A stretch of DNA of 42,204 nucleotides, taken from the NCBI RefSeq assembly GCF_008368715.1, contig NZ_SMRS01000011.1:1-42204 (forward strand). The letters are read 5' to 3'. Both the position numbers and the translations under genes were made by a program. Under the pieces are notes generated by a model. The model was not told the DNA's origin. It made no database searches and saw nothing but the letters and a program-made list of their open reading frames with translations. The stretch is from Nitrincola tapanii. GTDB lineage: Bacteria; Pseudomonadota; Gammaproteobacteria; Pseudomonadales; Balneatricaceae. Shown here one piece after another: positions 8,028 through 16,804 of this stretch (position 1 is the stretch's first letter; every line of letters begins with the position of its first letter).

Positions 8028-9140
8028 TTATTTTTTGATCGGTTGTTGTTGGGTGATGCAGTGAATGTTGCCCCCTCCTAGAAGAATTTCACGTCCAGGG
8101 ACCTGGATGACTTCACGATCAGGACAGAGTTGGCGCAAGTGTTCGACGGCAACGGCATCCATCGGATCATCAAAGCTGGGCAAGATCAAAGCGCCATTAC
8201 AGAACACAAAGTTGATATAGCTGGCAGCGAGGCGTTGTCCCGCTTGGCGCGGCTGAGTGCCAGGCAGTGCCACAACACCTGCCGCCTCCTCTTCACGAAT
8301 ATACTGAGGTTGTGGCAAGGGCAGTTTATGAATCTTGAGTTGACGACCCTGTGCATCGGTCGCGGTGGATAAGTAGGTATAAGCCGCTTGTGAATAGGCA
8401 TATTGGGGGTCCTGGGGATTGTCTGTCCAGGCGAGCAACACTTCACCCGGACGGATAAAACAGGCCATATTGTCGATGTGCTCATCCGTTTCATCTTCAT
8501 AGATGCCATTGGGCAACCACAGCACCTTCTGGATGCCTAAATACTGTCGCAAGTTCTCTTCAATTTCGGCCCGTGTCAGATGAGGGTTGCGATTTGGATT
8601 CAGTAAACAGGCTTCTGTGGTTAACAAGGTACCTTCGCCATCGACATGAATCGCACCACCTTCCAGAACAAAATCTGCAACATAGCGACTCACACCTTCA
8701 ATTTGTAATACTTTTCGAGCGACTTGATTGTCGAGATCCCAGGGAGAATATAAGCCTCCCTGCTCACCGCCCCAGGCGTTAAAGATCCAGTCGATGCCGC
8801 GCACCTCACCGGCGGCATTGCGGACAAAGGTCGGGCCGGTGTCGCGCATCCAGGCATCGTTGTTGGCGATTTCGACCAGGCGTACGCCATAACCGGGGGT
8901 GTCTGCTAAGCGGGCGTAAGCCTCTAGATAGGCATCTGCGGATACTCCCACCGTCACCGGTTGAAAACGTGCGATAGCCTGAATCACCGCACAAAACGCG
9001 GTGTGCGCGGGCTGGGCATTTAACCGCCAGTTATCCGGCCTTTCGGGCCAAATCATCCACATCTGTTGTTGCGGCTCCCACTCGGCCGGCATATAAAAAC
9101 CGTCAGCCAGGGGGGTGCTGGAAAGGGTTAAGCTGGCCAT
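8028..9140 (-). CDS. aguA: Agmatine deiminase AguA
   Basis: A cytoplasmic enzyme of the guanidino-group-modifying superfamily (370 residues) that hydrolyses agmatine to N-carbamoylputrescine and ammonia. It shows the family landmarks: [22 protein letters not shown] near the N-terminus, [29 protein letters not shown], the [10 protein letters not shown] catalytic stretch, and [11 protein letters not shown] with the nucleophilic Cys361 close to the C-terminus. Its length is normal. The ATG shares a base with the stop of aguB (TAATG), so the two are translationally coupled as puuB-aguB-aguA. Its product is the substrate of AguB. Peptidyl-arginine deiminases of the same superfamily are the alternative, but the pairing with AguB settles the call. 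Confidence 0.95.
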   Translation of the reverse strand: MASLTLSSTPLADGFYMPAEWEPQQQMWMIWPERPDNWRLNAQPAHTAFCAVIQAIARFQPVTVGVSADAYLEAYARLADTPGYGVRLVEIANNDAWMRDTGPTFVRNAAGEVRGIDWIFNAWGGEQGGLYSPWDLDNQVARKVLQIEGVSRYVADFVLEGGAIHVDGEGTLLTTEACLLNPNRNPHLTRAEIEENLRQYLGIQKVLWLPNGIYEDETDEHIDNMACFIRPGEVLLAWTDNPQDPQYAYSQAAYTYLSTATDAQGRQLKIHKLPLPQPQYIREEEAAGVVALPGTQPRQAGQRLAASYINFVFCNGALILPSFDDPMDAVAVEHLRQLCPDREVIQVPGREILLGGGNIHCITQQQPIKK

Positions 9141-10012
9141 TAACGCGTGGCTCCATCTTTAGTCAGTAAGGGGGAATAGAGATCAGGACGACGGTCACGG
9201 AATATCCCCCAGTTGCGCCTTTGTTGTGCCAGAGCATCGAGATCAAAGGTGTGGGTGCAAACGCCTTCGTTTTGACGATCCAATTCAGCGACCTTGGCAC
9301 CCGTAGCATCGGTGATAAACGAGGAGCCATAAAATAGGATGCTGGAGTGGTCCTGAATTTCCCGGCCAATCCGGTTACTGGCAATGACGGGGATCAGGTT
9401 AGCGGCAGCATGCCCTGCCTGGGCTCTTTGCCAATGGTCTTTCGAGTCTAACTGCTCATCTTGAGGCTCGCTGCCAATTGCGGTGGGATAAAACAGAAGT
9501 TCCGCGCCCATCAGCGCCATCGCCCGAGCGGTTTCCGGGAACCACTGATCCCAACAAATGCCTACACCGATGCGGCCATAAGCCGTATCCCAGACTTTAA
9601 AACCTGTATCGCCAGGGCTGAAATAAAACTTCTCGGCATAACCCGGTCCATCGGGGATGTGGCTTTTACGATAGAGGCCTAGACAGTGGCCATCCGCATC
9701 CAGCAGGGCGACAGAGTTATAAGTGACTTGATGGCAGCGCTCATAAAAGCTAATGGGTAAAACCACCTTGAGTTCAGCGGCTAGAGTACGGAAATGCTGA
9801 ATAGCCGGATTTTCTAACCAGGAAGTGGCACGATTCAGGTGGGCATAATCTTGGGTTTGGCAAAAATAAGGGGTTTCAAATAACTCTTGCAGAAGAATAA
9901 TCTGAGCACCTTGAGCATGGGCTTGGCGTACTAACTTTTCCGCCCTGATCAAGTTTTCGCTGACGCAGTGACCTGAGGCCATTTGTGTGGCGGCAACTGT
10001 TACCCAACGCAT
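9140..10012 (-). CDS. aguB: N-carbamoylputrescine amidase AguB
   Basis: A nitrilase-superfamily amidase of 290 residues that hydrolyses N-carbamoylputrescine to putrescine, CO2 and ammonia. The catalytic triad is visible as E43 in [12 protein letters not shown]116 in [13 protein letters not shown] and C153 in [12 protein letters not shown], each in the context typical of AguB. Near the C-terminus, [12 protein letters not shown] is another family hallmark. A strong Shine-Dalgarno sequence (AGGAGG) precedes the ATG. The gene starts 12 bp after puuB and overlaps aguA by one base. With AguA it supplies putrescine from arginine-derived agmatine; no arginine decarboxylase gene is present in the window. 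Confidence 0.95.
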   Translation of the reverse strand: MRWVTVAATQMASGHCVSENLIRAEKLVRQAHAQGAQIILLQELFETPYFCQTQDYAHLNRATSWLENPAIQHFRTLAAELKVVLPISFYERCHQVTYNSVALLDADGHCLGLYRKSHIPDGPGYAEKFYFSPGDTGFKVWDTAYGRIGVGICWDQWFPETARAMALMGAELLFYPTAIGSEPQDEQLDSKDHWQRAQAGHAAANLIPVIASNRIGREIQDHSSILFYGSSFITDATGAKVAELDRQNEGVCTHTFDLDALAQQRRNWGIFRDRRPDLYSPLLTKDGATR

Positions 10013-10024
10013 CTTTGTTTCCTC

Positions 10025-11308
10025 CTAGATCCCGAGTTGATCACGTAGGTTGTAATACCAAGCCCCCAGTGCGCTGAAAGGCACTTGCAACAGACGTCCA
10101 CCAGGGAAGGGGTAATGCGGCAGACTAGCAAAGGCATCAAAACGTTCAGCCTGACCCTGAATGGCCAAAGCGAGGGCTTTGCCCGCAACATGAGTGAAGG
10201 TCACACCGTGCCCTGAACATCCTTGGGAGTAGAGAATGGTCCCTGAGAGGCGGCCCACCTGGGGCAGGCGTGAAAGGGTCAGGAGGAAATTGCCGGTCCA
10301 GGTGTAATCGATCTTAATCTGGGCCAGTTCGGGAAAGGTTTTCAGCATTTTGGGACGAATCAGGCGTTCGATATTCTCAGGATCACGCGCTCCATAGACC
10401 ACACCGCCACCATAGATCAGGCGCTTGTCGGCAGACAGGCGATAATAATCCAACAGGTAATTACAGTCCTCGACACACTGGTCTCCTGGTAACAGACGGG
10501 CAGCCAGTGCTTCGGAGAGGGGTTCAGTGGCCAGCACCTGTGTACCGCAAGGCATAGATTTCGAACTGAGCTCAGGCACGAGATTGCCTAGATAAGCATT
10601 GCCTGCCACCACCACATACTGTGCTTTGACCTCTCCCCGAGCGGTTTGTACCCGGTTAGGTGTGCCGGGGAGCAGGTGTGTGACGGCAGAGTGTTCAAAA
10701 ATCTGACCGCCCAAAGACTCGAACGCGGCCGCTTCACCTAAAGCCAAATTTAAGGGGTGGATATGCCCCCCGGTATGATCCAAGGCACCGCCTAGATAAC
10801 GTTCTGATCCGACATAACGGCGGATGCCGTCGTGATCCAAGAGCTCCAGCTGTTCATATCCATGAGCGCGCCACAATGCCTGTTGTGCCTCTAGGTGATG
10901 CAGATGCTTGCGGGTGATTGCGGCAAAAATGCCACCTTCTTTGAGATCGCAGGGAATTTGATACTGAGCAACACGCTGGCGAATAATCTGCGCACCTTCA
11001 AACGCCATGCGTGACAATAAAGCGAGATGGGGTGCTGAGGTTTGTTTGGCAATGCTGTCGAGATCGCGGCTAAAGCTGTTTACGATCTGGCCGCCGTTAC
11101 GTCCCGAGGCCCCCCAGCCGACACTGGCGGCTTCCAGAACCGCGACTCGATAGCCCGCCTCGGCCAAAAACAAAGCCGTCGATAGCCCGGTATACCCTGC
11201 ACCAATGACACAAACATCCACTTCCAAATCCTGTTCAAGGCTGGGGCGAGTCGGGCAAGGTGTGGCAGAGGCAGCATAATAAGATGGCACAGGTGCAAAT
11301 TGGCTCAT
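10025..11308 (-). CDS. puuB: Gamma-glutamylputrescine oxidoreductase PuuB
   Basis: An FAD-dependent amine oxidase (DAO family, 427 residues) that oxidises gamma-glutamylputrescine to gamma-glutamyl-aminobutyraldehyde with release of ammonia and H2O2. The Rossmann motif GAGYTG (36-41) is followed by GWGASGRNGGQIVNSFSRD. Several long stretches are near-identical to E. coli PuuB as I recall it, including VEDCNYLLDYYRL, YGGGVVYGARDP, DYTWTGNFLLTLSR and FDAFASLPHYPFPGGR. The ATG at 11308 is chosen over upstream in-frame codons because TGAGGA sits about six bases before it and the length then equals the E. coli protein. It heads the puuB-aguB-aguA operon and is divergent from puuC. Confidence 0.95.
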   Translation of the reverse strand: MSQFAPVPSYYAASATPCPTRPSLEQDLEVDVCVIGAGYTGLSTALFLAEAGYRVAVLEAASVGWGASGRNGGQIVNSFSRDLDSIAKQTSAPHLALLSRMAFEGAQIIRQRVAQYQIPCDLKEGGIFAAITRKHLHHLEAQQALWRAHGYEQLELLDHDGIRRYVGSERYLGGALDHTGGHIHPLNLALGEAAAFESLGGQIFEHSAVTHLLPGTPNRVQTARGEVKAQYVVVAGNAYLGNLVPELSSKSMPCGTQVLATEPLSEALAARLLPGDQCVEDCNYLLDYYRLSADKRLIYGGGVVYGARDPENIERLIRPKMLKTFPELAQIKIDYTWTGNFLLTLSRLPQVGRLSGTILYSQGCSGHGVTFTHVAGKALALAIQGQAERFDAFASLPHYPFPGGRLLQVPFSALGAWYYNLRDQLGI

Positions 11309-11344
11309 GGCGATCCTCACTTGGCGCATTAGTCCTTCAGTCTA

Positions 11345-11402
11345 AGTCAGCCCTGTCAGGGATGAAAGAGCTGGGCGCAGGAATCCCTGCTTGATTCCCT
11401 GG
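11345..11402. promoter_or_regulatory. Candidate operator region between puuB and puuC
   Basis: The 149-bp divergent gap holds a perfect inverted repeat CCCTG-T-CAGGG (11351-11361) and two further direct copies of the core, in AATCCCTGC (11382-11390) and ATTCCCTGG (11394-11402). Repeated cores between divergent catabolic genes suggest a regulator site. No known consensus was matched. Confidence 0.35.
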
Positions 11403-11457
11403 CGAGGCTCGGTAAGTATTAGAAGCAGATGAATTCTTGCCTGTCAAAGGAGGCCCT

Positions 11458-12957
11458 ATGTCGATACCCTCAAGTCGTGAAGCCTGGGAGGCGCTGGCCG
11501 CTGATTTGGTTTTGGAAGGCCGTGCTTATATAAATGGCCAGTACCAAGCGGCGCAGTCGGGCAATACTTTTGCCAACATCAGTCCGATCGATGGACGTGT
11601 GCTTAACCAGGTGGCCAGTTGTGATGCGGCGGATGCCGATTTAGCCGTGGCCGCGGCACAACGTAGCTTTCAACAGGGTGTCTGGCGTGATTTGGCCCCT
11701 GTGGCACGTAAAGCAGTGTTGCTCAAGTTTGCACAGCTGATCGAAGCCCATCAGCAGGAGTTGGCGCTGTTGGAAACCCTGGATATGGGTAAACCTATCA
11801 AGCTTTCCCTGAAAGGCGATCTCCCGGCGACGGTACGCGCTATCCAATGGACAGCGGAAGCGATCGATAAGGTCTATGACGAAGTGGCGCCCACACCGGC
11901 TCATGAACTGGGCTTGGTCACGCGTGAGCCCATCGGTGTGGTCGCAGCCATTGTGCCCTGGAATTTCCCTTTGATTATGGCGGCTTGGAAATTGGCACCG
12001 GCCTTGGCCACGGGCAACTCGGTGATTTTAAAGCCATCGGAGAAATCGCCTCTGACGGCGATACGTTTAGCCGCTTTGGCGACTGCAGCGGGCATTCCTC
12101 CTGGCGTGTTTAATGTGTTACCGGGTTATGGGCATCGCGTAGGTCAGGCTTTAGCGCTGCATCCAGGTGTCGAGTGCTTAGTGTTTACCGGCTCAACCGG
12201 TGTGGCCAAGCAGCTGATGATCTATGCTGGGCAGTCCAATATGAAACGGGTTTGGCTGGAGGCAGGCGGAAAAAGTCCGAATATCGTCTTTGCGGATGCC
12301 CCCGATTTGCAGCAGGCGGCGGTTGAGGCGGCTTCAGCCATTGCCTATAACCAAGGCGAAGTATGTACCGCCGGAACACGCTTGCTGCTTGAGGAGTCGA
12401 TAGCGGAAACTTTTGTGGCGGCTGTGGTGCAAGAGTTGGCGAAATGGCAGCCGGGCCACCCCCTTGATCCGAAAACACGTTTTGGCGCGATGGTGGATCA
12501 AGTCCAGATGGAACGCGTGTTGGGTTATATCGAATCCGGCCAAGCTGAGGGTGCCAAGCTGGTCTGCGGTGGCGCACGCTGCTTAGAGGAGACCGGAGGT
12601 TTTTATCTAGAGCCCACGGTGTTTACTCAGGTGCAAAATCGTATGTGTATTGCCCAAGAGGAGATCTTTGGTCCAGTCCTGTCGGTGCTGACCTTCCGTA
12701 GCGAAGAGGAAGCGCTGGCGCTGGCGAATGATAGTGAGTTTGGCTTAGCGGCCGCCGTTTGGACTGCCAATCTTGGGCGGGCGCATCGTATGGCAAAGGG
12801 TTTGCGTGCTGGAAGTGTGTGGATCAATCAGTATGATGGTGGAGATATGACGGCACCTTTTGGCGGCTTTAAACAGTCAGGCAATGGGCGTGATAAATCA
12901 TTGCATGCCTTTGATAAATACACTGAGTTAAAGGCCACCTGGATACGCCTGAGCTAG
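11458..12957 (+). CDS. puuC: Gamma-glutamyl-gamma-aminobutyraldehyde dehydrogenase PuuC
   Basis: An NAD(P)+-dependent aldehyde dehydrogenase of 499 residues acting on the product of PuuB to give gamma-glutamyl-GABA. It has every catalytic landmark of the superfamily: PWNFP (N169), LKPSEKSPLT, FTGST (cofactor loop), LEAGGKSPN (general base E268), GEVCTAGTR (nucleophile C303) and EEIFGPVL. The C-terminal NQYDGGDMTAPFGGFKQSGNGRDKS resembles PuuC and its Pseudomonas relatives. An upstream in-frame TTG (11437) is discounted because AAAGGAGG lies directly before the ATG at 11458. It is transcribed divergently from puuB and converges on the second oxidoreductase, with 30 bp between the stops. Related semialdehyde dehydrogenases cannot be fully excluded by motif alone; context supports PuuC. 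Confidence 0.92.
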   Translation: MSIPSSREAWEALAADLVLEGRAYINGQYQAAQSGNTFANISPIDGRVLNQVASCDAADADLAVAAAQRSFQQGVWRDLAPVARKAVLLKFAQLIEAHQQELALLETLDMGKPIKLSLKGDLPATVRAIQWTAEAIDKVYDEVAPTPAHELGLVTREPIGVVAAIVPWNFPLIMAAWKLAPALATGNSVILKPSEKSPLTAIRLAALATAAGIPPGVFNVLPGYGHRVGQALALHPGVECLVFTGSTGVAKQLMIYAGQSNMKRVWLEAGGKSPNIVFADAPDLQQAAVEAASAIAYNQGEVCTAGTRLLLEESIAETFVAAVVQELAKWQPGHPLDPKTRFGAMVDQVQMERVLGYIESGQAEGAKLVCGGARCLEETGGFYLEPTVFTQVQNRMCIAQEEIFGPVLSVLTFRSEEEALALANDSEFGLAAAVWTANLGRAHRMAKGLRAGSVWINQYDGGDMTAPFGGFKQSGNGRDKSLHAFDKYTELKATWIRLS

Positions 12958-12987
12958 ATAAAAGTGTTGAGATTGCGCTTTGATCAC

Positions 12988-14310
12988 CTACAGGCTGCGT
13001 AAGCGATCGATCAGCTGATACCAGAGCATGCCCCCGGCGAGTAAGGGGGCACGCAGATAACGCCCACCGGGAAAGCGCAGATGCTCGATTTTTGCAAAGA
13101 GAGCAAAATCCGTTTCATCACCTCGGATGGCTTGAGCCAGGGTGCGAGCGGCCAGATGGGTGGCGTTTAGACCATGTCCTGCATAGGCCTGTGCGTAATA
13201 GATATTCGGGGCATCGGGTAAACGGCCAATTTGTGGTAAGCGATTGGCACCGATACCCAACATGCCGCCCCATTGATACTCAATGGTTAAATCTTGCAGT
13301 TGTGGAAACACTTGACGAATATGCGGGCGCAGAGCCGCCGCGATATCCTTCGGATCACGGCCAGAATAAGTACAGAGACCGCCAAAGATCAGGCGATGAT
13401 CGGCACTGATGCGATAATAGTCTAAGGCGGTACGCATATCCGCAACGGCTTTACGCCCTGGCATTAACTGCTGGCAAAGGGCTTCAGGTAGGGGGGAGCT
13501 GGCAATCAGATAGCTGCCCGCTGGCAGAATTCGGCTCCCTAACCAGGGTTCTAACTCCGCATCCAGATAGCCATTGGCGGCGATGACGAGCAGGTCACAT
13601 TCCAGTTGCCCCTGAGCGGTAAACAGTTTGGGCTTGTCGCCCTTTTCGATGCGCAAGACTTGGGATTGCTCGAAGAGTGTGACACCGAGTTGTTCGGCCA
13701 GATCGGCCTCGCCCAGTAGCAAGTTTAAGGGATGCAGATGGCCGCTGCCCTCATCGATTAATGCCGCGGGATAAAAGGCGGAATCGACCACCTGCTCGCG
13801 CACTTCAGCCCCGCGAACTAGGCGCATGGCGTGTGGATAACCCAGATCCGCCATCTCCTGTTGCTCGGTCTCTAAATCTTCGATATGGCGGCTGCAGGTC
13901 GCCAGATCGGCATAGCCCAGATGCAGATCACAGGGGATTTGATGCGCTTGAATGCGTTTTTTGACCAGATCCACGGCTTCCAGTCCCAGCTGCTTCAGGC
14001 GCTTTACCCCTTCATCACCTAGACTGGGCTGAAACTGATCGAGGTGATGCCCGATTCCGCGAATCAGCTCCCCTCCATTGCGTCCCGAAGCCCCCCAGCC
14101 GAGACGATGAGCCTCCAGTAAGGTAACTTGATAGCCCTCTTGTGCCAGTTCGATGGCGGTATTGATGCCAGTAAAGCCCCCCCCAATAATCGCGATCTGA
14201 CATTGGATTTGACCCTCTAGGCGAGGCCAGGTGCGCTGATGCACACGGGTCGCCGCATACCAAGAGGGGGTATGTTCTTGCGCGGGGGTGGGGGCCGCAG
14301 CTCGTGTCAT
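12988..14310 (-). CDS. FAD-dependent oxidoreductase, PuuB paralogue
   Basis: A second DAO-family flavoprotein of 440 residues. It has the same architecture as PuuB: the Rossmann motif GGGFTG (43-48), GWGASGRNGGELIRG, GHLHPLNLLLGEA, ALDYYRISADHRLIFGG and a C-terminal LRFPGGRYLRAP. It differs in substrate-side segments, for example CTYSGRDPKD in place of VVYGARDP and WGGMLGIGANRLPQ in place of WTGNFLLTLSR. That divergence suggests oxidation of another gamma-glutamylated amine or a free polyamine or amino acid (inference). It begins 6 bp after the stop of the ligase at 14317-15681, so the two form a minus-strand operon. Its start has no good Shine-Dalgarno sequence and is probably coupled to the upstream stop. 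Confidence 0.85.
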   Translation of the reverse strand: MTRAAAPTPAQEHTPSWYAATRVHQRTWPRLEGQIQCQIAIIGGGFTGINTAIELAQEGYQVTLLEAHRLGWGASGRNGGELIRGIGHHLDQFQPSLGDEGVKRLKQLGLEAVDLVKKRIQAHQIPCDLHLGYADLATCSRHIEDLETEQQEMADLGYPHAMRLVRGAEVREQVVDSAFYPAALIDEGSGHLHPLNLLLGEADLAEQLGVTLFEQSQVLRIEKGDKPKLFTAQGQLECDLLVIAANGYLDAELEPWLGSRILPAGSYLIASSPLPEALCQQLMPGRKAVADMRTALDYYRISADHRLIFGGLCTYSGRDPKDIAAALRPHIRQVFPQLQDLTIEYQWGGMLGIGANRLPQIGRLPDAPNIYYAQAYAGHGLNATHLAARTLAQAIRGDETDFALFAKIEHLRFPGGRYLRAPLLAGGMLWYQLIDRLRSL

Positions 14311-14316
14311 GCTTGA

Positions 14317-15681
14317 TTACACCGTATGCAGATACCAGAGGTATTCTAAGTCAGAAATCGTATGCTCAAACTCGTTGAGTTCATGCTCCTTACAGGCCAC
14401 AAAGATATTCAGGAAGCGATTACCGAGGTATTCCCGCATCACCGGCGAATCTTCAAGCTCGCGCAAGGCATCACGTAAGTTGTTTACTAAAGAGGTTTCA
14501 TGCTGTTCGTGCGCATTCCCTGTGGTCATCGCTGGGGGTTCGATCTGATGGGTAATGCCAAAATGGATACCGGCCAGAATTGCGGCCATCAACAGATAAG
14601 GATTGGCATCGGCGCCAGCGATGCGGTGTTCGATACGCAGGGCATCGGGATCACCACCGGGCAAACGCACGGCGGTGGTACGATTATCCACGCCCCAGGT
14701 GGGAGCGCTGGCAACATAGTATTCCGGGCTGAAGCGACGATAGGAGTTAATGTTGGGGCAAAAGAGTGCCATCGCATCATTCAACGTGGTGAGTAGGCCA
14801 CCGACAGCCCAGCGCAGCAACTCTCCCGGCGCTTCCGGATCACCGCCAAACACATTCACACCGTCCTTGTTGACTAGGCTGACATGCAGATGCATGCCAC
14901 TGCCGGATTGATCATGATAGGGCTTGGCCATGAAGGTGGTGTCCATTTCATGGTCATAGGCCATATTTTTGATCAAGCGTTTCAGCAAAGTGGCGTGATC
15001 ACAGGCTTTAACCGGATCATCTACATGATGGAGATTGACCTCAAACTGCCCGGGAGCCGATTCAGCGACGAGCGCATCAGCAGGAATGCCCTGCTCGTGT
15101 GCGGCATCCAGAATATCGGCTAGAAAATCGGCGTATTCATCCAGATCATCAATCGAGTAGACCTGTACGCTGGCGGGGCGCTTGCCGGAGATGGGAGATT
15201 TCGGTGGCTGAGGACGACCGGAAATATTTTCCTGATCGATCAGGTAGAACTCCAGCTCAAAGGCGGTGACGGGGGTCAGCTCCAATTCTTTAAAGCGTTC
15301 TACAACCCGTTGCAGCACCACGCGCGGATCGGCAAAGAAAGGAGTTTGGCGATCCAATTCATACATGCTCATCAGCATCTGAGCGGTGGGGCGCTTTTGC
15401 CAAGGCTCCATGCTCAGGGTGTCGGCAATCGGTAAGCAGATGCGATCTGCTTCACCTATATCCAAGCCTAAACCCGTTTCCTCCACGGTAGTGCCTTGAA
15501 TATTCAGGGCAAAAATAGAGGCTGGCAGGGCGATGCCCTTATCAAACACCTTATGCAGGGCGCTGGGATCAACACGCTTACCGCGCACAATACCATTGAT
15601 ATCTGCAATCAGCAGATCGACAAATTGAAGTTCGGGGTGTGCCTCCAGAAAGGCATCCGCCGTATCGATGAGGGTACTCAT
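14317..15681 (-). CDS. spuI: Glutamine synthetase-like gamma-glutamylpolyamine ligase (PuuA/SpuI type)
   Basis: An ATP-dependent ligase of 454 residues of the glutamine synthetase fold, predicted to couple glutamate to putrescine or another polyamine. It has the beta-grasp start FVDLLIADINGIVRGKRV, the metal-binding FELEFYL, GQFEVNLHH and SGSGMHLHVSLV motifs, and DNRTTAVRLPGG...EHRIAGADANPYL at the ATP and glutamate site. It lacks the adenylylation-loop tyrosine context of GlnA. It is divergent from puuD, exactly as spuI is from spuA in Pseudomonas aeruginosa. AAGG lies seven bases before the ATG. It is co-transcribed with the PuuB paralogue. The amine specificity cannot be read from sequence. 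Confidence 0.88.
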   Translation of the reverse strand: MSTLIDTADAFLEAHPELQFVDLLIADINGIVRGKRVDPSALHKVFDKGIALPASIFALNIQGTTVEETGLGLDIGEADRICLPIADTLSMEPWQKRPTAQMLMSMYELDRQTPFFADPRVVLQRVVERFKELELTPVTAFELEFYLIDQENISGRPQPPKSPISGKRPASVQVYSIDDLDEYADFLADILDAAHEQGIPADALVAESAPGQFEVNLHHVDDPVKACDHATLLKRLIKNMAYDHEMDTTFMAKPYHDQSGSGMHLHVSLVNKDGVNVFGGDPEAPGELLRWAVGGLLTTLNDAMALFCPNINSYRRFSPEYYVASAPTWGVDNRTTAVRLPGGDPDALRIEHRIAGADANPYLLMAAILAGIHFGITHQIEPPAMTTGNAHEQHETSLVNNLRDALRELEDSPVMREYLGNRFLNIFVACKEHELNEFEHTISDLEYLWYLHTV

Positions 15682-15747
15682 GAGGAAACCTTAGGTCGCA
15701 GAAAAAGGGCTGAATCCGTGTGGAGTTCAGGTATAAGCCCAGAATCG

Positions 15748-15776
15748 AGTTAATTCCATAAAATCTTTTCTGTCAA
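15748..15776 (-). promoter_or_regulatory. Candidate promoter of the minus-strand ligase operon
   Basis: On the minus strand a perfect TTGACA (15771-15776) is followed after 17 bp by TTAACT (15748-15753), a poor match to TATAAT. It lies about 70 bp upstream of the ligase ATG, so the -35 is convincing and the -10 is not. Confidence 0.38.
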
Positions 15777-15957
15777 CCGCAGGCTTAAACAACGGTTTTT
15801 CTTAGCGAAATAAACGCTCTTGTGCGCTACAGCCGATTTGTCATAAAAACTCAGCAGGAAGACACGATAATGCTTGATTCACCCGAGCAGGGCAGCTAAA
15901 AGTGACAAGAGCAGCTTTTAACCCACCTAAGATGTATGCCTGAGGTTTGAGACAAGA

Positions 15958-16776
15958 ATGTCAGTCACGACGCCAATTCCAGATACCCTACCCCTTGTGG
16001 GCGTGAACGCTTGCAGCCAGCAGTTACCCGGGCGCCACCCTTTTTTTATTGCGGGTGAAAAGTATGTACGTGCGGTGGCCGAGGGTGCCGGTGCCTTGCC
16101 CTTGGTGATTCCTGCTTTGGGCGAGCATCTGCCGATGGCGCAGATGCTGCCCTTGCTGGACGGTATTTTGCTGACAGGTTCACCGTCGAATATTGAGCCG
16201 CATCACTATCAAGGTGACCCGAGTGATCCAGACTCGGAGCATGATCCTAAGCGTGATGCCACCACCCTGCCCCTTGTCCGTGCAGCGGTGGCAGCGGGTG
16301 TCCCGATTTTGGGCATCTGCCGTGGCTTTCAGGAGATGAATGTGGCTTTAGGGGGGCGGTTGTATCAAAAGGTGCATGAAGTGGGACACTTTCTTGATCA
16401 TCGTGAGGATAAGAATGCCAGTATCGATGTTCAGTACAACACCCTCGCGCACAGGATTCAGATTCAGGCGGGAGGGTGTTTAGCCCAGCTTTGGCCGCAA
16501 GATCAGGAGGTGATGGTCAATTCTTTGCATGGGCAAGGTATAGAGACCCTAGCTCCCGGCTTGCGTATTGAAGCGGTTGCGGAAGATGGTTTGATCGAGG
16601 CTTTTTCTGTCATGGGAGCCAAAAGCTTTGCCCTGGCTGTTCAGTGGCACCCAGAATGGCAGTGGCATCCCAGCGATCAAGTCGGCGACTTCCCTTTTTA
16701 TCGCGCTATATTTAAAGCCTTCGGTGATGCTTGCCGTGCGCGTCATGCACAGCGTTTAGCAAGCCTTCATCCTTAA
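15958..16776 (+). CDS. puuD: Gamma-glutamyl-GABA hydrolase PuuD (SpuA)
   Basis: A class I glutamine-amidotransferase-like hydrolase of 272 residues (peptidase C26 type) that cleaves gamma-glutamyl-GABA to glutamate and GABA, the last step of the gamma-glutamylated route. The nucleophile is C121 in GICRGFQEMNVALGG and the His/Glu pair is in VQWHPEWQW (H231, E233). LLTGSPSNIEPHHY and DPKRDATTLPLVRAA are family hallmarks. It is the first gene of the plus-strand block puuD-spuB-potFGHI, 28 bp before the ligase gene. The Shine-Dalgarno is poor (TGAGG about 12 bases from the ATG). GABA transaminase and succinate-semialdehyde dehydrogenase genes are not in the window. Confidence 0.93.
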   Translation: MSVTTPIPDTLPLVGVNACSQQLPGRHPFFIAGEKYVRAVAEGAGALPLVIPALGEHLPMAQMLPLLDGILLTGSPSNIEPHHYQGDPSDPDSEHDPKRDATTLPLVRAAVAAGVPILGICRGFQEMNVALGGRLYQKVHEVGHFLDHREDKNASIDVQYNTLAHRIQIQAGGCLAQLWPQDQEVMVNSLHGQGIETLAPGLRIEAVAEDGLIEAFSVMGAKSFALAVQWHPEWQWHPSDQVGDFPFYRAIFKAFGDACRARHAQRLASLHP

Positions 16777-16804
16777 TTGACGCAAATAGCCCCATGGGTA
16801 ATGT

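Noticed and set aside
11080-11298. ORFs antisense to or overlapping puuB, puuC, hisA, asmA and others
   Set aside because: They are out-of-frame shadows of strongly supported genes, with no ribosome binding sites or domain patterns.
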